A stretch of DNA of 64,000 bases from CAIKMD01 sp035552195. Its GTDB lineage: Bacteria; Pseudomonadota; Alphaproteobacteria; ATCC43930; CGMCC-115725. How positions within the stretch are numbered: position 1 is the stretch's first letter; every line of letters starts with the position of its first letter. The DNA lies in contig DASZLU010000168.1 in assembly GCA_035552195.1 (NCBI GenBank), forward strand, positions 1 through 64,000. The letters run 5' to 3'. Under the pieces are notes generated by a model that had not been told where the DNA came from, made no database searches, and was given only the letters and a program-made list of their open reading frames with translations. The translations under genes and the position numbers were made by a program. Of the stretch, positions 41,522 through 48,855 are shown piece after piece.

Positions 41522-42295
41522 CTACTCCTCGGTCTTCCTGTTCCGCGGCCCGCAGAAGGACGTCACCACGCCGTGCAGCGTGCGCAGTTCCTGCTCCGTA
41601 CAGCCGGCGCGTTGAAAGAGGTTGCGCAGATTGCGCACCATCGAGGGACGCTTCTCCTCGTTGCGCATGAAGCCGCTGCGATCGAGCTCTTCCTCGAGGT
41701 GCTCGAAGAAGCGCAGCAGGCTTTCCTTCTCCGCCGGCACCGAGTGACCGAGGGCGAGTTGCTCGGCCGGCGTGTCGTCGCCGAGCTGGAACCACTCATA
41801 CCCGATCAGCAGCACGGCCTGCGCGAGGTTGAGCGACGAGAAAGCCGGGTTGAGCGGCACGCTCAGCACCGTATCGGCGAGCGCGATATGCTCGTTGATG
41901 AGCCCCATGCGCTCAGGGCCAAAGAGGATGCCGCTCGCCTCGCCCGCTCCGATGAATGTGTGCACCTCGGCCATCGCCTGACGCGGCGTGACGATGCGCT
42001 TCACCATGTAGCGATCGCGCGCCGTTGAAGCATAGACATGCTTCAGATCCGCGATCGCCTGCTCCACCGTATCGAAGAGCTTCGCGCGCTCGAGCACGAC
42101 ATCAGCGCCGCTCGCGGCGGCCTGCGCATTGGGATTCGGCCAACCGTCGCGCGGATCGACGATGCGCATATCGGTAAGGCCGCAATTGTACATCCCGCGA
42201 GCCGCCGTGCCGATGTTCTGTCCAAGCTGCGGCTGGACCAGGATGATCGCAGGCCCGCCTTCGAGCGCCGTACGGCGATGATCGGTACCGGCCAT
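41522..42295 (-). CDS. trmJ: tRNA/rRNA methyltransferase, TrmJ type
   Basis: This 257-residue SPOUT-fold RNA methyltransferase has the family motifs QLGQNIGTAARGMYNCGL, GILFGPERMGLINE and PLNPAFSSLNLAQAVLL, consistent with 2'-O-methylation of tRNA position 32. TrmJ makes Cm32/Um32 in gamma-proteobacteria; the same role here is inferred. The C-terminal extension binds tRNA. The gene is bracketed by two copies of the same palindromic repeat (41439 and 42319). Confidence 0.88.
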   Translation of the reverse strand: MAGTDHRRTALEGGPAIILVQPQLGQNIGTAARGMYNCGLTDMRIVDPRDGWPNPNAQAAASGADVVLERAKLFDTVEQAIADLKHVYASTARDRYMVKRIVTPRQAMAEVHTFIGAGEASGILFGPERMGLINEHIALADTVLSVPLNPAFSSLNLAQAVLLIGYEWFQLGDDTPAEQLALGHSVPAEKESLLRFFEHLEEELDRSGFMRNEEKRPSMVRNLRNLFQRAGCTEQELRTLHGVVTSFCGPRNRKTEE

Positions 42296-42318
42296 TTAGT
42301 TACGCACCATCCCCACCA

Positions 42319-42383
42319 CGTCACCCCCGCGAAAGCGGGGGTCCATGGAAACCGCTGGATGCCCGCTTTCGCGGGCATGACGG
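42319..42383. repeat. Palindromic CCCGC-type repeat, copy 2
   Basis: CGTCACCCCCGCGAAAGCGGGG at one end and GCCCGCTTTCGCGGGCATGACG at the other, about 65 bases, between trmJ and cimA. Compensatory changes keep both arms paired, which suggests the structure is conserved. Confidence 0.88.
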
Positions 42384-42411
42384 TGTAAGGAGAGTGACGA
42401 CAACGAGAACA

Positions 42412-44007
42412 TCAGGCTTTCCGCTTCGACCGCCACAGCTTGTAGGTCAGGCTGTCGTGAAGCGCGTTGTACGAGGCGTTGATGATGTCGCTCGACACGC
42501 CGACCGTCGACCACGTCTCGCCGCCCTCTTCCGAGCTCTCGATCATCACGCGCGTCACCGCGCCGGTGCCGGCCTGCGGCGTCAGGATGCGGACCTTGTA
42601 ATCGCTGAGTCGGATATTCTGCAGCTCGGGGAAAGCCGGCATCAGCGCCTTGCGCAGCGCCGTCGCCAGCGCGTCGACCGGACCGTCATGGCTTTCGGAG
42701 ACTTCGGTGAAAGCGCGATCGCCGACCTTGCCATAGACGGTCGCTTCCGAGACGGTGACCAAATCGCCTTTGGCGTTCCAGCGCCGTTCGTCCATGACGC
42801 GGAAGCGTTGAACCTCGAAATAATCCGGCACGCCGCCGAGCAGTCGCTGCGCCAGCAATTCGAAGCTCGCCTCGGCACCGTCATAGGCGTAGCCCTGGAA
42901 CTCGCGCGTCTTCACCTCGTCGAGCAGCGCGTCGAGCTTCGGATGCTTGGCGTCGATCGCAACGCCGATATCGCGCAAACGCGCCAGAATGTTCGAGCGG
43001 CCCGCCTGGTCGGACACGACGATGTGCCGGACATTACCGACCAGCGCCGGATCGATGTGCTCGTAGGATTTTGGATCCTTCTCCACCGCCGAGACATGCA
43101 AGCCACCCTTATGCGCGAAGGCGCTCTCGCCAACATAGGCGGCGTGGCGGTTCGGCGCGCGGTTGAGCCGCTCGTCGAGGAACCGTGAGATATGCGTCAA
43201 CCGCGTCAGCCCCTGCTCGCTCACACCCGTGCTGAAGCCCATCTTGAGCATCAGGGTCGGGATGATCGCGACAAGATTGGCGTTACCGCAGCGCTCGCCG
43301 AGACCGTTCAGCGTGCCCTGGATCTGGCGCACGCCGGCGCGCACCGCCGCCAGCGAATTCGCGACCGCGTTCTCGGTGTCGTTATGCGTGTGGATGCCGA
43401 GGCGATCGCCGGGAATATGCTTCACCACCTCGCCGACGATGCGCTCGATCTCATGCGGCAGCGAGCCGCCATTGGTGTCGCAGAGCACGATCCAGCGCGC
43501 GCCGGCCGTATGCGCCGCCTTGATGCAATCGAGCGCGAAGCTGGGATTGGCTTTGTAGCCGTCGAAGAAATGCTCGGCGTCGAACACGACCTCGTCGAGT
43601 CTTTCGGCAGCGAGCTTCACGGAGTCCGTGATCATCGCGACGTTCTCGTCGAGCGACACGCTCAGCGCGACCTTGGCATGGAAATCCCAGGCCTTGCCCA
43701 CAAGACAGGCGACGCGCGCGTTGCTGCCGAGGATCACGGCGAGGCCCGGATCGTTGCCCGCGCTGCGGCCGCTGCGCCGTGTCATGCCGAATGCCGTAAT
43801 CTTGGCATGACCCAGCTTCGGCAGCTTGGCGAAGAACGCATCATCGGTCGGATTGGCGCCGGGCCAGCCGCCTTCGACGTAGTCGATGCCGAGAAGATCG
43901 AGCTCGCGCGCGATGGCAAGCTTGTCCGGCACGCCGAAATCGACGCCTTGGGTCTGCGCGCCGTCGCGCAAGGTCGTGTCGTAGAGGTAGATGCGCTCGC
44001 CGCTCAT
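42412..44007 (-). CDS. cimA: Citramalate synthase (2-isopropylmalate synthase family)
   Basis: This 531-residue enzyme of the DRE-TIM family condenses pyruvate and acetyl-CoA to citramalate, giving 2-oxobutyrate for isoleucine. It has YDTTLRDGAQTQGVDF near residue 8, the metal-binding LGIHTHNDTENAVANSL and GTLNGLGERCGNANL, and a C-terminal LeuA-type allosteric domain. The N-terminal substitution pattern GVDF after DGAQTQ is typical of CimA rather than LeuA. The ATG at 44007 matches the family start. It has its own promoter and a leader with a hairpin and short ORFs. Confidence 0.92.
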   Translation of the reverse strand: MSGERIYLYDTTLRDGAQTQGVDFGVPDKLAIARELDLLGIDYVEGGWPGANPTDDAFFAKLPKLGHAKITAFGMTRRSGRSAGNDPGLAVILGSNARVACLVGKAWDFHAKVALSVSLDENVAMITDSVKLAAERLDEVVFDAEHFFDGYKANPSFALDCIKAAHTAGARWIVLCDTNGGSLPHEIERIVGEVVKHIPGDRLGIHTHNDTENAVANSLAAVRAGVRQIQGTLNGLGERCGNANLVAIIPTLMLKMGFSTGVSEQGLTRLTHISRFLDERLNRAPNRHAAYVGESAFAHKGGLHVSAVEKDPKSYEHIDPALVGNVRHIVVSDQAGRSNILARLRDIGVAIDAKHPKLDALLDEVKTREFQGYAYDGAEASFELLAQRLLGGVPDYFEVQRFRVMDERRWNAKGDLVTVSEATVYGKVGDRAFTEVSESHDGPVDALATALRKALMPAFPELQNIRLSDYKVRILTPQAGTGAVTRVMIESSEEGGETWSTVGVSSDIINASYNALHDSLTYKLWRSKRKA

Positions 44008-44078
44008 CGCACCCTCACGGTGACGACACAGGTTGATCGGGAAGCGAGAGGACGAAAGGCGAAAAGCGGGGCGTTCAT
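44004..44078 (-). CDS. Possible upstream ORF coupled to cimA
   Basis: A 24-codon reading frame in the cimA leader begins ATGAACGCC at 44078 and ends with a TGA that overlaps the cimA start codon (ATGA). The peptide is rich in Arg, Val and Leu near its end (STCVVTVRVR). Translation would couple to cimA, but the Shine-Dalgarno is weak. It is too short to judge by composition. It may be chance. Confidence 0.3.
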   Translation of the reverse strand: MNAPLFAFRPLASRSTCVVTVRVR

Positions 44079-44122
44079 GACGCGAAATTCCAGATGATGG
44101 GGACGGCAAAGGCGGACTGCAC

Positions 44123-44144
44123 CCGGCCCCGATCCCGGGGCCGG
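44123..44144 (-). promoter_or_regulatory. Leader hairpin of cimA
   Basis: CCGGCCCC and GGGGCCGG form a perfect 8-bp stem with a 6-base loop in the cimA 5' leader. It is preceded on the transcript by an 11-codon ORF whose stop lies just before the stem. The T-run of a classical attenuator is absent. Confidence 0.4.
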
Positions 44145-44186
44145 TCAGCTAATTCGCGACCGGAAAGCCTGCGTCACCATAGATTT

Positions 44187-44215
44187 AGTTTAGAATTGCT
44201 CTCATCGAGCGTCAA
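44187..44215 (-). promoter_or_regulatory. Sigma-70 promoter of cimA
   Basis: On the minus strand TTGACG (44215-44210) and TAAACT (44192-44187) are separated by exactly 17 bases. The transcript would begin about 44180, leaving a leader of about 170 bases before cimA. Confidence 0.65.
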
Positions 44216-44261
44216 CCGGCGCGCTCATCTGGCCAGCCCTTCGCCTTAACAGCTCTTCGCC

Positions 44262-45632
44262 CTAACCTGCTCTTCGCCAGGTGGTGCCACCCGGCCCATC
44301 CTCGAGCAGGATGCCTTTCAGCGCCAGGTCGGTGCGGATGCGATCGGCCTCGGCGAAATTTCTGGCCTTGCGCGCGGCGTTGCGCGCCGCGATCGCCGCT
44401 TCGATATCGGCGGCGCCCTGATCGCCGCCCTTGAGCCAGGTCTCGGCCTCTTGCTGCAGCAAACCCATCACCGCGCCGCCGGCGATCAGCTCGGCTTGCA
44501 GCCGCGCCTTCTCCGCCGGATCGGTCGCCTTGTTGAGTTCGCCGAGAATCTCGTAGAGCGCGGCGATGGCGAGCGGCGTGTTGAGATCGTCGTCGAGCGC
44601 GGCTTCGACTTTCGCCGGCAGCTTCGCGTTCTGGGTGGGCTTCGCCGCACCGCGTAGTGCCAGGTAGAAGCGATCGAGACCTTGCTTGGCCTGCGCCAGC
44701 CGCTCGTCCGTCCAATCGAGCGGATCGCGGTAATGCCCCATCAGCATCGCCAGCCGCACCGCCTCGCCCGTTCCTTCGGCGAGCACGTCGCGGATCGTGC
44801 GGAAGTTGCCTTCCGACTTCGACATCTTCGCGCCCTCGACGGTGACGAAGCCGTTATGCAGCCAATAATTCGCGAAGCGTTTGCCGCCATGCGCGCATTC
44901 GCTTTGCGCGATCTCGTTCTCGTGATGCGGAAAGATCAGATCGAGCCCGCCGCCGTGAATATCGAAACTCTCGCCGAGATGCTTCTCGCTCATCGCCGAG
45001 CATTCGATATGCCAGCCCGGCCGGCCGCGGCCCCAGGGTGAGTCCCAGCCCGGCAAATCGTCGGGCGACGGTTTCCACAGGACGAAGTCGGCGGCGTCGC
45101 GCTTATAGGGCGCGATTTCCACGCGCGCGCCGGCGATCATCTCGTCGCGATTGCGCCGCGACAGCTTGCCGTAATCCTTGTCGTTGCCGACGGCGAACAG
45201 CACATGACCTTCGGCGGCATAAGCGTAGCTATCCGCGATCAGCCCCTCGATCATCTTGATCATTTCGCCGATATGCTCGGTCGCGCGCGGCTCGACATCG
45301 GGCGGCAGGCAAAGCAGCGATGCGACATCTTCGTGAAAGATCTTCGCCGTACGCTCGGTCAATTCGCGGATCGTCTCGCCTTTGGCCTTGGCCGCGGCGT
45401 TGATCTTGTCGTCCACGTCGGTGATGTTGCGCACGTATTTGACGTGGCTCTCGCCATAGGCATGGCGCAGCAGCCGATAGAGCACGTCGAACACGATGAC
45501 CGGCCGCGCATTGCCGATATGCGCCAGGTCGTAAACGGTCGGGCCGCACACATACATGCGGACATTGCCCGGATCGATGGGGACGAAATCGTCTTTGGTG
45601 CGCGTAAGAGTGCTGTAGAGCTTCAGTGGCAC
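44262..45632 (-). CDS. cysS: Cysteinyl-tRNA synthetase
   Basis: This 456-residue class I aminoacyl-tRNA synthetase charges tRNA-Cys. The HIGH motif appears as HIGN (DLAHIGNARP), the zinc/substrate site begins MYVCGPTVYD, and the KMSKS motif is AKMSKSEGN. The internal GRGRPGWHIECSAMS and HHENEIAQSE segments are diagnostic. It is divergent from a TauD family gene across a palindromic repeat. Confidence 0.97.
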   Translation of the reverse strand: MPLKLYSTLTRTKDDFVPIDPGNVRMYVCGPTVYDLAHIGNARPVIVFDVLYRLLRHAYGESHVKYVRNITDVDDKINAAAKAKGETIRELTERTAKIFHEDVASLLCLPPDVEPRATEHIGEMIKMIEGLIADSYAYAAEGHVLFAVGNDKDYGKLSRRNRDEMIAGARVEIAPYKRDAADFVLWKPSPDDLPGWDSPWGRGRPGWHIECSAMSEKHLGESFDIHGGGLDLIFPHHENEIAQSECAHGGKRFANYWLHNGFVTVEGAKMSKSEGNFRTIRDVLAEGTGEAVRLAMLMGHYRDPLDWTDERLAQAKQGLDRFYLALRGAAKPTQNAKLPAKVEAALDDDLNTPLAIAALYEILGELNKATDPAEKARLQAELIAGGAVMGLLQQEAETWLKGGDQGAADIEAAIAARNAARKARNFAEADRIRTDLALKGILLEDGPGGTTWRRAG

Positions 45633-45652
45633 GGGATGTCTCTAAACCGAAG

Positions 45653-45725
45653 CCCCTCACCCTCCCGCCGCTTCGCGTCGGGCCCCTCCCTCTCCCCAGC
45701 GGGGAGAGGGTTGGGGTGAGGGGGA
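45653..45725. repeat. GC-rich palindromic intergenic repeat, copy B
   Basis: This element is the inverted copy of the one at 13122-13197. It contains a nearly perfect inner hairpin CCCTCTCCCC-AGC-GGGGAGAGGG and outer arms CCCCTCACCC / GGGGTGAGGGG. It lies in the divergent gap between cysS and the TauD family gene. An ATG at 45731 is in frame with that gene but is not favoured. Confidence 0.87.
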
Positions 45726-45793
45726 AATCCATGTGGTGGCGTAACAGATTTGCTAGGATCGGTCCAGACAAGGCCCTCCCCGGGAGCCCACTC

Positions 45794-46672
45794 ATGTTGC
45801 TCACGACGAAACGCCTGCAAATTCCCGCCAAGCCGAGCGCGATCGAAATTATCCAACGCGGCGCGACCATCGGCGCCGAGATCAAAGGCGTCGATTTCTC
45901 CAAACCGGTCGACGCCTTGACCGCCGGCGAGATCTACGACGCGTTGATGCGCTATTCGGTGATCACTTTCCGCGACGCCGCGATGACGCCCGAGCAGCAC
46001 GTCGCCTTCGGCCGGCTCTTCGGCGAGCTGACCGTCCACCCCTTCGTGCCGCATCTCGACGACTATCCCGAGGTCGTCGTGCTCGACAATCACGAAGACA
46101 ATCCGGTCTTCTCGACCGACCATTGGCATTCCGACGAGACCTTCCGCGTGATGCCGCCGATGGGCTCGATCCTGCGCTGCCTCGTCCGCCCCGAGACCGG
46201 CGGCGAGACGCTTTGGTGCGATATGGTCGCGGCCTATGAAGGCCTCAGCGACAAGATGCAGAATTTCATCTCCGGCCTCGAGGCAGTCCACGATTTCAAG
46301 AATTTCCGCCACAAATTCGATCATCTGCCGCCGCGCGAGAAGCACGCCAAGCTCGCCGAGATGGAAGAAGAGCTGCCGAACCCGATCCACCCGGTCGTGC
46401 GCACGCACCCGATCACCAAGCGCAAAGCCCTCTTCGTCAATGATCAATTCACCCTCGCCATCAAGGGCATGCGCGAAGACGAGAGCCGTGCCCTGCTCGA
46501 TTTCCTCTACGCGCAATCGCGCATTCCGGAATATCAATTCCGCTTCCATTGGGAAGTGAACTCGATGGTGTTCTGGGACAATCGCCCGCTCCAGCATTAC
46601 GCCGCCAACGACTACTACCCCCAGCGCCGCACCATGCACCGCGTGACGATCAAAGGCGATAAGCCATTCTGA
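45794..46672 (+). CDS. TauD/TfdA family Fe(II)/2-oxoglutarate dioxygenase
   Basis: This 292-residue dioxygenase has the facial triad visible as HSD in TDHWHSDETF (about residue 112) and the distal histidine in RRTMHRVTI near the C terminus. An Arg in the same region binds 2-oxoglutarate. The N-terminal TIGAEIKGVDFSKPV is typical. Substrates in this family include taurine, 2,4-D and related acids; none can be assigned. GGGAG precedes the ATG at 45794. It is a stand-alone gene. Confidence 0.9.
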   Translation: MLLTTKRLQIPAKPSAIEIIQRGATIGAEIKGVDFSKPVDALTAGEIYDALMRYSVITFRDAAMTPEQHVAFGRLFGELTVHPFVPHLDDYPEVVVLDNHEDNPVFSTDHWHSDETFRVMPPMGSILRCLVRPETGGETLWCDMVAAYEGLSDKMQNFISGLEAVHDFKNFRHKFDHLPPREKHAKLAEMEEELPNPIHPVVRTHPITKRKALFVNDQFTLAIKGMREDESRALLDFLYAQSRIPEYQFRFHWEVNSMVFWDNRPLQHYAANDYYPQRRTMHRVTIKGDKPF

Positions 46673-46724
46673 GGGCCAACCCTATTCTCGCGCTTGGTTA
46701 AGTTCGAAAGAACGGGCGTGTTCG

Positions 46725-47165
46725 TCAAAATACCGGAAAGGTATCGGGAGCTTCGGGCTCAAATATGCGGACCATCGTTAGATCGTCCCCATTGTGGCTT
46801 TTGAGCGTCCCAGAAAGAGTATAGGTCTTCATTTTGATCTCTAATTGTCGCGGCGTCGCCCATCGGAGCGCAGGCGGACTGTCGGCGACATCGTACCGGG
46901 CATCATATTCAATTTCGGTGTTGTTGAACCAACCTCTCCGAAGTGGCGGGGAAAATGCATCGACACGCACCGAATAAAAAAGCGATTCACCCGAATTGCA
47001 GTTCTTTTCAAATAAAGTCGCTTTATAAGCACGATCGCTCGTCCATAATTCCGTGATTGGCTTCGTAGTGCAGTAATAGTCTGGCGACCTCATAAACGCC
47101 GAGGTAACGTAAGCTGTGACTCCAATTGCCGCGAGAACGATCGCCCCGCTTATCGCGAGCTTCAT
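46725..47165 (-). CDS. Membrane-anchored or secreted hypothetical protein, AT-richer than neighbours
   Basis: This 146-residue protein has an N-terminal hydrophobic helix (KLAISGAIVLAAIGVTAYV), a YYCTT...KNC cysteine pair and a beta-rich remainder. I do not recognise the family. Codon use and base composition are less GC-biased than in adjacent genes (for example TAT, AAA and TTT codons and many ATs), which suggests recent acquisition. It lies between the TauD family gene and glnS, sharing the strand of glnS, whose stop is 11 bases upstream of its start. Confidence 0.6.
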   Translation of the reverse strand: MKLAISGAIVLAAIGVTAYVTSAFMRSPDYYCTTKPITELWTSDRAYKATLFEKNCNSGESLFYSVRVDAFSPPLRRGWFNNTEIEYDARYDVADSPPALRWATPRQLEIKMKTYTLSGTLKSHNGDDLTMVRIFEPEAPDTFPVF

Positions 47166-47175
47166 CGGAAAAATC

Positions 47176-48855
47176 CTACGCCTTCGCGTAACTATCCCTG
47201 AGCCCGATGGTGCGGTTGAAGACCGGCTTGCCGGGTTTTGAATCCGGGTCGGCGGCGAAATAGCCCTGGCGCTCGAACTGGATCGCCTTGCCGGTTTTGG
47301 CGTCACCGAGCGACGGCTCGAGCCGCGCGCCGGTCAGCACTTCCAGCGAATGGGGGTTGAGATCCGCCATGAAGTCGCCGTCCGCGCCGGGATCGGGGCG
47401 GGTGAAGAGCGGGTTGTAGAGGCGCACTTCCGCCGGGACCGATGTCGCGGCATCGACCCAATGGATCGTTGCTTTCACTTTGCGTCCATCCGGCGCGTTG
47501 CCGCCGCGCGTCGCCGGATCGTAGCTGCAGCGCAGTTCCATGACCTCGCCGCTCGCATCTTTCACCACCTCGCGGCAGGTGATGAAATAGGCGTAGCGCA
47601 GCCGCACTTCGGTGCCGGGCGACAGGCGGAAGAATTTCTTCGGCGGGTTCTCCATGAAATCGTCGCGCTCGATATAGATCTCACGCCCGAAGGGAATGCG
47701 CCGCGTGCCGGCGGCGGGATCGTCGGGATGGTTGACGGCATCAAGCTCTTCGCCCGGGCCGTCGTAATTCTCGATCACGACTTTCAGCGGCTTCAGCACC
47801 GCCATGCGCCGCTGCGCCACCTTGTTGAGATGGTCGCGGATCGCGTGCTCGTACATCTGAATATCGACGACCGAATTGGCGCGGCCGACGCCGACCATCT
47901 TGATGAAATCGCGCAACGCCGCCGGCGGAATGCCGCGCCGCCGCATGCCGGCGAGCGACGGCATGCGCGGATCGTCCCAGCCGTTGACGCGCTTCTCGTC
48001 GACGAGCCGCGTCAGGAAACGCTTCGAGAGGACCGTGTAGCCGATATTGAGCCGCGCCGATTCATACTGCCGCGGCCGCGACGGCACCGGCAGATTGTCG
48101 AGGAACCATTCATAGAGCGGCCGGTGATCCTCGAACTCCAGGGTGCAGAGCGAATGCGTCACATGCTCGATCGCATCCGACTGGCCATGCGCGAAATCGT
48201 AATTCGGATAGATGCACCATTTATCGCCGGTGCGTGGATGCTCCTCGTGGAGGATGCGATACATCACCGGATCGCGCAGATTGAGATTGCCTGAGGCCAT
48301 ATCGATCTTGGCGCGCAGCACGCGGGCGCCGTTCGGGAACTCGCCCGCTTTCATGCGGCGGAAGAGATCGAGATTCTCCTCGACCGAGCGGTTGCGGTAG
48401 GGGCTCTCCTTGCCCGGCTTGTTGAAATCGCCACGATTAGCCGCCAGCTCTTCCGCCGTCTGATCGTCGACGTAAGCCTTGCCGGATTTGATCAGATGCT
48501 CGGCCCATTCATAGAGCTGATCGAAATAATCCGAGGCATAGAAGAGGTTCTTTCCCCAATCGTAGCCGAGCCAGCGCACGTCGCGCTGAATCGAATCGAT
48601 GAACTCCTGCTCTTCCTTCGCCGGGTTGGTATCATCGAAGCGCAGGTTGCAGTGGCCGCCGAATTCCGCGGCAATGCCGAAATCGATCGCGATCGCCTTG
48701 GCGTGGCCGATATGGAGATAGCCGTTCGGCTCGGGCGGGAAGCGCGTGACGACGTTCTTATGCTTTCCCGATTTGAGATCGCCCTCGACAATCTCGCGAA
48801 TGAAATCGCGTCCGGCCTGAGTTTCCGCGGCCGGTGCGGCTGGTTTCTCGCTCAT
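47176..48855 (-). CDS. glnS: Glutaminyl-tRNA synthetase
   Basis: This 559-residue class I synthetase charges tRNA-Gln directly. The HIGH motif is in GYLHIGHAKAIAID near residue 47 and the KMSKS-like motif is VLSKR in GYTVLSKRFL. The anticodon-binding beta-barrels cover the C-terminal half (VIENYDGPGEEL onwards). Many alphaproteobacteria lack GlnRS and use GatCAB transamidation instead, so its presence is informative. The start codon overlaps the nadE stop by four bases. Confidence 0.95.
   Translation of the reverse strand: MSEKPAAPAAETQAGRDFIREIVEGDLKSGKHKNVVTRFPPEPNGYLHIGHAKAIAIDFGIAAEFGGHCNLRFDDTNPAKEEQEFIDSIQRDVRWLGYDWGKNLFYASDYFDQLYEWAEHLIKSGKAYVDDQTAEELAANRGDFNKPGKESPYRNRSVEENLDLFRRMKAGEFPNGARVLRAKIDMASGNLNLRDPVMYRILHEEHPRTGDKWCIYPNYDFAHGQSDAIEHVTHSLCTLEFEDHRPLYEWFLDNLPVPSRPRQYESARLNIGYTVLSKRFLTRLVDEKRVNGWDDPRMPSLAGMRRRGIPPAALRDFIKMVGVGRANSVVDIQMYEHAIRDHLNKVAQRRMAVLKPLKVVIENYDGPGEELDAVNHPDDPAAGTRRIPFGREIYIERDDFMENPPKKFFRLSPGTEVRLRYAYFITCREVVKDASGEVMELRCSYDPATRGGNAPDGRKVKATIHWVDAATSVPAEVRLYNPLFTRPDPGADGDFMADLNPHSLEVLTGARLEPSLGDAKTGKAIQFERQGYFAADPDSKPGKPVFNRTIGLRDSYAKA

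Noticed and set aside
45731..45793. Upstream in-frame ATG for the TauD family gene
   Set aside because: It would add 21 residues with no family match and follows directly on the palindromic repeat. The ATG at 45794 has a better Shine-Dalgarno.
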